DNA of 64,000 nucleotides from Euryodendron excelsum (Eukaryota; Streptophyta; Magnoliopsida; Ericales; Pentaphylacaceae), in contig CM065381.1 of NCBI GenBank assembly GCA_033060915.1, forward strand, positions 50,453,836 to 50,517,835. The letters run 5' to 3'. Shown piece by piece: positions 58,378 to 64,000 of this stretch; within the stretch, counting starts at the first letter, position 1, and each line of letters starts with the position of its first letter. The position numbers and the translations under genes were made by a program. Below the pieces are notes generated by a model, which searched no databases, was not told the origin of the DNA, and was given only the letters and a program-made list of their open reading frames with translations.

Positions 58378-58787
58378 TCACTTGACGGCATAAGAGTTAA
58401 ACAGGCTAGGGAATTCATGGCCATACTTTTCCTCCAAAATAAGAGACCCTCCATATAGTACTTTCCTAATGAAGAATGACCCTTCATAGTTTGGGGCGAA
58501 CTTCCCTTGTGTTGCCTCTTGGTGGGGGAATATCTTCATCAGCACTAAATCTCTCGAACAGAATGATTGCGGCCGCACTTTCTTGTCAAAGGCCCTAGCC
58601 ATTTGCCTCTTGTAGCACCGAGCATGGTGTCCAGCAGGTAGAGTTGAGCATAGCAGTATTTGATCCATTCAACTTCATCCAATTTGGGCTTGATTAAGAT
58701 CCTCAGGGAAGGAATTTCAACCTCAATAGGGAGAACTGCTCCGACGCCGTAGACCAACTCGTACGGGGTATATCTAGTAGAAACCCT
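58378..58787 (-). pseudogene. Tat-type Ty3/gypsy integrase C-terminus (E5 pol, fragment)
   Basis: Integrase inserts the DNA copy into the genome; this is only its last ~135 residues, the end of the gag-pol polyprotein. The first frame has TRYTPYELVYGVGAVLPIEV followed by EIPSLRILIKPKLDEVEW, the hallmark GATPYSLVYG...AVLPIE region of plant Ty3/gypsy integrases. A frame change near 58610-58640 leads to RAFDKKVRPQSFCSRDLVLM, then GKFAPNYEGSFFI and GGSLILEEKYG, the integrase C-terminal (GPY-like) domain. It ends at a TGA at 58378. The catalytic DDE core, RNase H and RT are absent because an LTR cuts in at 58788. Dead. Confidence 0.9.
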
Positions 58788-59171
58788 TGTCGCACCCAGA
58801 TTTTCAACCAAGCCCTCTTGGCGCGGGAAAAGCACGGTACTCTATCAGTTAGAACCTATCCTCCTAAAAGGACAAGTGCGACAGGGGTTTGAACTTGAAA
58901 ACTTGATTTGATTGAGGGCCTTTTGAAAAAATTGGGAGTCACCACCTAACATAATTAAAGATGTATTAGGTCACCTAAAACTAAGTATAATCTGAAGACT
59001 AAACTTAGATTTTTTGAAAAAGTTTTGAAAATATCCTTCTTAAGAAGATTTTTGGAAAAGAGGTCTTAGTAACCCTTTGAAATGTTTTAAAGCTCTTTTG
59101 AAAACGTTATTCCGATTTTAGTCTTTGAAACAGAAATCTATGGTCAGGGGGTTGATAACGTGTAGGGAAGA
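58788..59171 (-). mobile_element. LTR 3' end inserted into E5 integrase (384 bp visible)
   Basis: Starts on + as TGTCGCACCCAGATTTTCAA right after GAAACCCT in the integrase frame, then the GAACCTATCCTCCTAAAAGG, second-hairpin (58945-58970) and GGGGTTGATAACGTGTAGGG blocks of the LTR end. It is cut at 59172 by a + LTR start. The rest lies right of the window. Confidence 0.8.
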
Positions 59172-59615
59172 TGTATGCACCCCATTTTTTGCCCGTTCGA
59201 CAATCTCTAACCCGACCGGACCCATATTTAAACTGACGCAGACACATCCAAGCCTAAACTGGCTCTCCAAACTCAATCCTGTTAATCAACCACTTCGTAA
59301 AATGACCAAAATGCCTTTGGGGAACTGTTCGGTCCAATTCCAATCAGCACATCTTCCTAAAGATAATAAATCCATACTTTAACCTCAACTCCTGTTCCAA
59401 TTCCAGTTTAGACCAGTCAAATTCAATCTGGCATGTTTATTGAGAAAACTCCTTGCAATGGTAACTCCTTTCAAACTTGTCGACCGAGATGGAACCAAGT
59501 CCCCGAGATAGTAGAGCGATTCACTTATGACACCTACCAGCCCGCCAACATAGAATGTCTGCTATCCTACACTTCAATAGGGAAAGTACACAAGGCCCCG
59601 AGACAATAAGACCAT
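59172..59615 (+). mobile_element. LTR 5' end (U3, 444 bp visible)
   Basis: Starts TGTATGCACCCCATTTTTTG, a one-base variant of TGTAAGCACCCC, followed by CCCGTTCGACAATCTC. It matches 45171-45590. It is cut at 59616 by a minus LTR end. Candidate left duplication GAAGA (59167-59171); the partner is outside the window. Confidence 0.78.
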
Positions 59616-61866
59616 TGTTGCTCCCAGATTTTTCGCACTCGAGAAATACACACACAAGCGGGAAAAATATTGTACTCTCTCGTTAGAACTCACCCTCCTA
59701 GAAAAATGAGTGCGACTATGTTTGAATTGAAAATGGATTTGAATAAAGGGCTTTTAGAAAAGATTTAGAGTCACCACCTAACTTGATTAAGGTGAGTTAG
59801 GTCACCTAAAAACTAAGAATAATCCGAAGACTACACTTAGGGTTTTTGGAAAAGGTTTTTGAAAATATCTCCTCAAGAGAGGCTTTTTAAGAAAAACAGG
59901 TTGTTTGGCAACCTTTGGAAAACATTTAGCCCTTTTTAGAAAAATAACTCCTTTTGGTCTTTGAAAACAGTGATCTAGGTTCGGAGGTTGGTTACGTGTA
60001 GGGAAGACGCACTAAGCCATCACCCTATCCCGCCCTTTCGGTACCTACGTGTCAATCTACCCTAGATTCACCTATGAGAGTCTTTAACTAACTATTGTCC
60101 AATCCTATCCACTTTGAAAAAAAATGTTTGAAAAGAAACTAACATGATGCATCATATGCAAGTGCAAGATAAGAGAGAGTTGGAGAATAGATTTGGAAAT
60201 AAATTTGAAAAGAAATTGATTTGATTTGAAAGAGATTTGAAAGGATAGACTTGGAATTGGAAAGTTTTAGAAGTCGAAAATAAAGTTTTTGGAAATAGAA
60301 ATTTAGAATTAGAAAATTGAGATAGATATGGAATTGGAGATTGAAGAAGATTGTAGAATTGGAGATTTAAAAGAGGGTGTGGAATTCGAAATTTGAAAAA
60401 TGTGGAGGAATTTGAAATTTGAAAGAAGTTGTGACCGCACCCATGAGGGTTGCATACGTATCCTTTTGGAGGAATTAGGTCAGTCGTAGTTCGGACAACA
60501 GTCCGATTGAAAAGAGATTGATTGAAAGAAAGAGATTGAATTGGAAATTGGATTGGATTTGAACTTAGAATAGAGGATTAAAAATTGGAATTTAGAATTT
60601 TGGAATTGAAGAGATTGGATTTTGATTTGAAAAGATAGAACTTTGAGGAAAGATTTAGACTTATTATGGAAAGATGAAGATTTAGGAAACCTAGACTTCG
60701 GAAAGAGACTTAGGAAAGATTTGACTCGACTTGGAAGGTTTAGGAGATTAGGAAAGATTGGATTTAGGAAATGTTTGAATTAGGAAAGGTTCAACTTAGG
60801 AAAATGTCATTTTAGGAAAATTCCATTTTAGGAAAGTTTTGATTTAGGAAAGTTTCAACTTAGGAAAGCTTTGACTGAGGAAAGTTTTGAATTAAGAAAG
60901 TTTCAACTTAGGAAAGTTTTGAATTAAGAAAGTTTCAACTTATGAAAGTCTTGAAATTAGGAATGTTTCAACTTAGGAAAGTTTTGAAATTAGGAATGTT
61001 TTGAAATAGGAAAGTTTTGAAAATTGAAAAGTTTAGAATTTAGAAAATTTTAGATTTGGAAAGATTTGAAGTTTTAGGAAAGTTTAGAGTTTTAGAAAGA
61101 TTTAGGAAGTTTAAAGAGATTTAACCTAAGAAAGTTTTGAATCTAGAAAGCTTTGAATTTGAAAAGATTTGAAATGTAGAAAGTTTAAGATTTAGAAAGT
61201 TTTAGAGTTTGAGTTTTAGAAAATCTTGAAATCAGGAAAGGTTTAAAAACTTAGATTTGGAAAGTTGAGATTTGGAAAGGGATAGAGTTAGGAAAGGGTT
61301 GAATTACGAAAGATTTGGAAGCTTAATGTTTAAGAAAAGATTTGAAAGCTTTAGGAAACTTATGATTTAGGAAGGTAGGAAATTAGGAAAGAGGGGAATT
61401 AGGAAAGATTTGGATTAGGAAGGGATTGGATTTTGTTTCTAAGAAGAAGTGTCTGATTTTGTTTCCAAAAACGGAGGATTGGATATAGTTTCCTAAATGG
61501 GAAGATTGGATTTGGTTTCCTGAAGGAAATATGGGATTTGGTTTCCTAAAGGGAAAATTGGAATTGACAAGGATTTTGAAAGGGAGGTTTTAGAAACCCT
61601 AGATTTGGAAGGCTATAGTTTTGACGTAGAAAATAGGTTTTTTGAAAATATGTATAGTTTTGATATAGTTTTGGAAACCTAGGTTTTGAAGCAAGTTTGA
61701 AAACCATATTTTTGGGAAAAAAATTAGGGTTTCCTAATCATGAGTTCTAGGGCTTGACTTGGGCATCAAGAAAAGAGTTTTTGGAAAGTGTGTTTTTTGG
61801 AAACGAAGATTTTTAGAAGGGAATCCTAGAGAGGAGTTTCTAGAAGGAAGATTTTAGGAAGACTTG
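59616..61866 (-). mobile_element. LTR 3' part inserted in the + LTR
   Basis: Starts TGTTGCTCCCAGATTTTTCG after ACCAT (candidate duplication). It carries the second hairpin (59775-59805), the GGTTGGTTACGTGTAGGGAA block (59986), the GCATACGTATCC/hairpin block (60450-60506) and a long TTTAGGAAAGTTTTGA array (60740-61420). It is cut at 61867. Confidence 0.82.
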
Positions 61867-64000
61867 TGTCGCGCCCAGATTTTTCGCACTCGAGGAATGC
61901 TCACACAAGCGGGAAAAATGTTGTACTCTCTCATTAGAACTCACCCTCCTAGAAGAATGAGTGCGACTAGGTTTGAATTGAAAATTGATTTGAATAAGGG
62001 CTTTTGAAAAGATTCGGAGTGGCCACCTAACTTGATTAAGGTGAGTTAGGTCACCTAAAAAAACTAAGAGTAATCCGAAGACTACACTTAGGGTTTTTAG
62101 AAAACGATTTTGGAAAACATCCTCAAGAGAGGGTTTTTAAGAAAACAGATTGTTTGGCAACCTTTGGAAAACATTTAGCCCTTTTTAGAAAAATAACTCC
62201 TTTTTGGTCTTTGAAAACAGTGATTCTAGGTTCGGAGGTTGGTTACATGTAGGGAAGACGCACTAAGCTATCACCCTATCCCGCCCTTTCGGTACCTACA
62301 TGTCAATCTACCCTAGGTTCACCTATGAGAGTCTTTAATTAACCCATGTCCAATCCTATCCACTTTAGAAAACAATGTTTAAAAAGAATTAACATGATGC
62401 ATGATATGCAAGTGCAATAGAAGAGAATTGAAAAATAGATTTAGAAAGAGATTGATTTGATTTGAAAATAGATTTGAAGAGATAGAATTGAAATTGGAAA
62501 GTTTGAAAAGTGAAAGTAGAAGTTTGAAAATTGAAATTTTGAAATTGGAATTTTGAAAGTAGATTGGAATTTGAGATTTGGAAAGATTTTGGAAACCACA
62601 TCCATGAGGGTGGAATTGAAAGTTTGAAAAGTATTGTGACCGCACCTATGAAGGTTGCCTACGTATCCCTTTGGGAGAATCAGGTCAGTCGTAGTTCGGA
62701 CCGGAGTTCGATTGAAAATAGAAGAGTTGATTTGAAGAAGGAGATTGGATTGGAAATTGAATTTGATTTGAAATTAGAAGAGGGGATTGGAAATTGAAAT
62801 CGAAGAGATTGGACTTTGAATAGAAGATTGAAAATTGGAATTTGGAATTTTGGAATTGAAAAGATTGAATTTTGATTTGAAAAGATAGATTTGGACTTGT
62901 TTTGGAAAGAGAAGGTTTAAGAAATCTAAACTTAGGAAAGAGAGGAGACTTAGAAAAGATTTGACTTGACTTGGAAGGTTTGGGAATTTAGAAAAGATTG
63001 GATTTAGGAAATGTTTGAATTAGGAAAAGTTCGATTTAGGAAAGTTTCACTTTTGGAAAGTTTTGAATTAGGAAAGTTTTAGGTTTAAGAAAGTTTCAAC
63101 TTAAGAAAGTGTTGTTTTAGGAAAGGTTTTGAAATTAGGAAGTTTTGAAAGTTGGAAAGTTTCGTTTTGGGAAAAGTTTGGAAAAAGGAAAGTTTTCAGT
63201 TTAGGAAATATTTGAATTAAGAAAGATTTCAATTTAAGAAAGTCTTGAATTAAGAAAGTTTTGAATTTAGAAAAGTCTTAGATTTGAAAAGATTTTGAAA
63301 TTTTGGAAAGTTTAGAATCTTGGAGAGATTTAGGTTTAGAAAGATTTAACTTGAGAAAGTTTCAAATTTAGAAAGTTTTGAATTTGGAAAGATTTGAAAT
63401 TTAGAAAGTTTAAGATTTAAAAAGTCTTAGAGTTTTAAAATTTAAGGAAGATTTTTATGTTCAAGTTTTGGAAACTTAAGGTTTTGGAAAGTGGAAGTTT
63501 AGGAAGGATTTGAATTAGGAAAGAGTTGAAATTTAAGGAAAGATTTAAAGTTTAGGTTTAGGAAACTTATGGTTTAGGAAGGAATTAAATTAAGAAAGGT
63601 TTGGATTAGGAAGAGATTGGATTTGGTTTCTAAAAGAAAAGATTTGATTTTGTTTCCAAAAACGGAGGACGGGATCTAGTTTCCTAAATGGGAAAATTTG
63701 ATTCGGTTTCCTAAAGGGAAGATAGGATTTGGTAAGGATTTGGAAAGGAGATTCTAAAAACCCTAGGTTTGGAAAATTATAGTTTTGACATAGAAAAGAG
63801 GTTTTGGAAACGTGTATAGTTTTGGGTGTGAAAACAAGAGATGTTGGAAACCTAGGTTTGGGCAAAGTTTGAAAATCATGTTTTTGGAAAGAAAATTAGG
63901 GTTTCCTAATTGTGGGTTCTAAGGCTTGATTTGGGGCTCTAAGAAAAGGGTTTTTGGAAAGTGTGTTTTTAGAAACGTAGATTTTCTAGAAGGGAATCCT
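61867..64000 (-). mobile_element. LTR 3' part, runs off the right edge
   Basis: Starts TGTCGCGCCCAGATTTTTCG after ACTTG (candidate duplication) and repeats 59616-61825 block by block at high identity. It is also the inverted counterpart of 385-2566. Subfamily features such as AAGAGTTTT...GGGTTTCCTAATTGTGGGTTC (63890 on) are nearly the same as in the left-edge LTR (about 470-500). Confidence 0.83.

Overview
The window looks like plant nuclear DNA from a gene-poor, repeat-dense region. I found no host gene, tRNA, rRNA or microsatellite-rich gene space. Nearly everything belongs to one lineage of very long LTR retrotransposons and its decayed relatives. I assign it to the Tat/Ogre part of Ty3/gypsy on four grounds: LTRs of about 4.3-4.5 kb, a primer-binding site resembling TGGCGACTCC, a remnant of a Tat-type integrase C-terminus (58378-58787), and an accessory ORF on the opposite strand between pol and the 3' LTR. 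The species cannot be told from the sequence; an angiosperm is most likely. All identities quoted are by eye.

The LTR reads TGTAAGCACCCCATTTTT... to ...GGGGTGCGACA. Its U3 carries several subrepeats and ends in a GGCGCC-rich block just before a TATAAATAC box. The long R/U5 holds degenerate 'CTTTCCTAA' arrays, a hairpin next to ACTACGACTGACCTGATTCC, and a second hairpin near the 3' end. Copies lie on both strands, so the window alternates between pyrimidine-rich blocks (sense on +) and purine-rich blocks (sense on -).

Layout: 1-2566, LTR 3' part (+). 2567-11092, element E1 (-): non-coding internal region, PBS and 5' LTR. 11093-13334, LTR 3' part (+). 13416-35530, element E2 (-), whose 5' LTR is split by E3. 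20313-32714, E3 (-), a 12.4-kb element without gag-pol, bounded by a perfect AAGGG target duplication. 35531-45170, the 3' end of a + element E4 (accessory ORF, PPT, 3' LTR), split by a 4545-bp solo LTR S1 (39561-44105, TTTAG duplication). 45171-53226, a pile of + LTR pieces that includes a copia-type solo LTR (50674-51956, CCCAA duplication). 53227-58787, the 3' half of a - element E5: LTR fragment, PPT, accessory ORF with intron, integrase end. 58788-64000, four further LTR starts, each cutting the previous one.

How the parts relate: E5 is the only copy with any pol. E1, E2 and E3 keep the LTR and PBS, plus the leader and (in E3) the 3' accessory region, but lack gag-pol. They look like large retrotransposon derivatives (LARDs) that would have needed enzymes from an E5-like partner. 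The accessory ORF appears in E3, E4 and E5, with a shared splice-site layout and two unlike exon-2 products.
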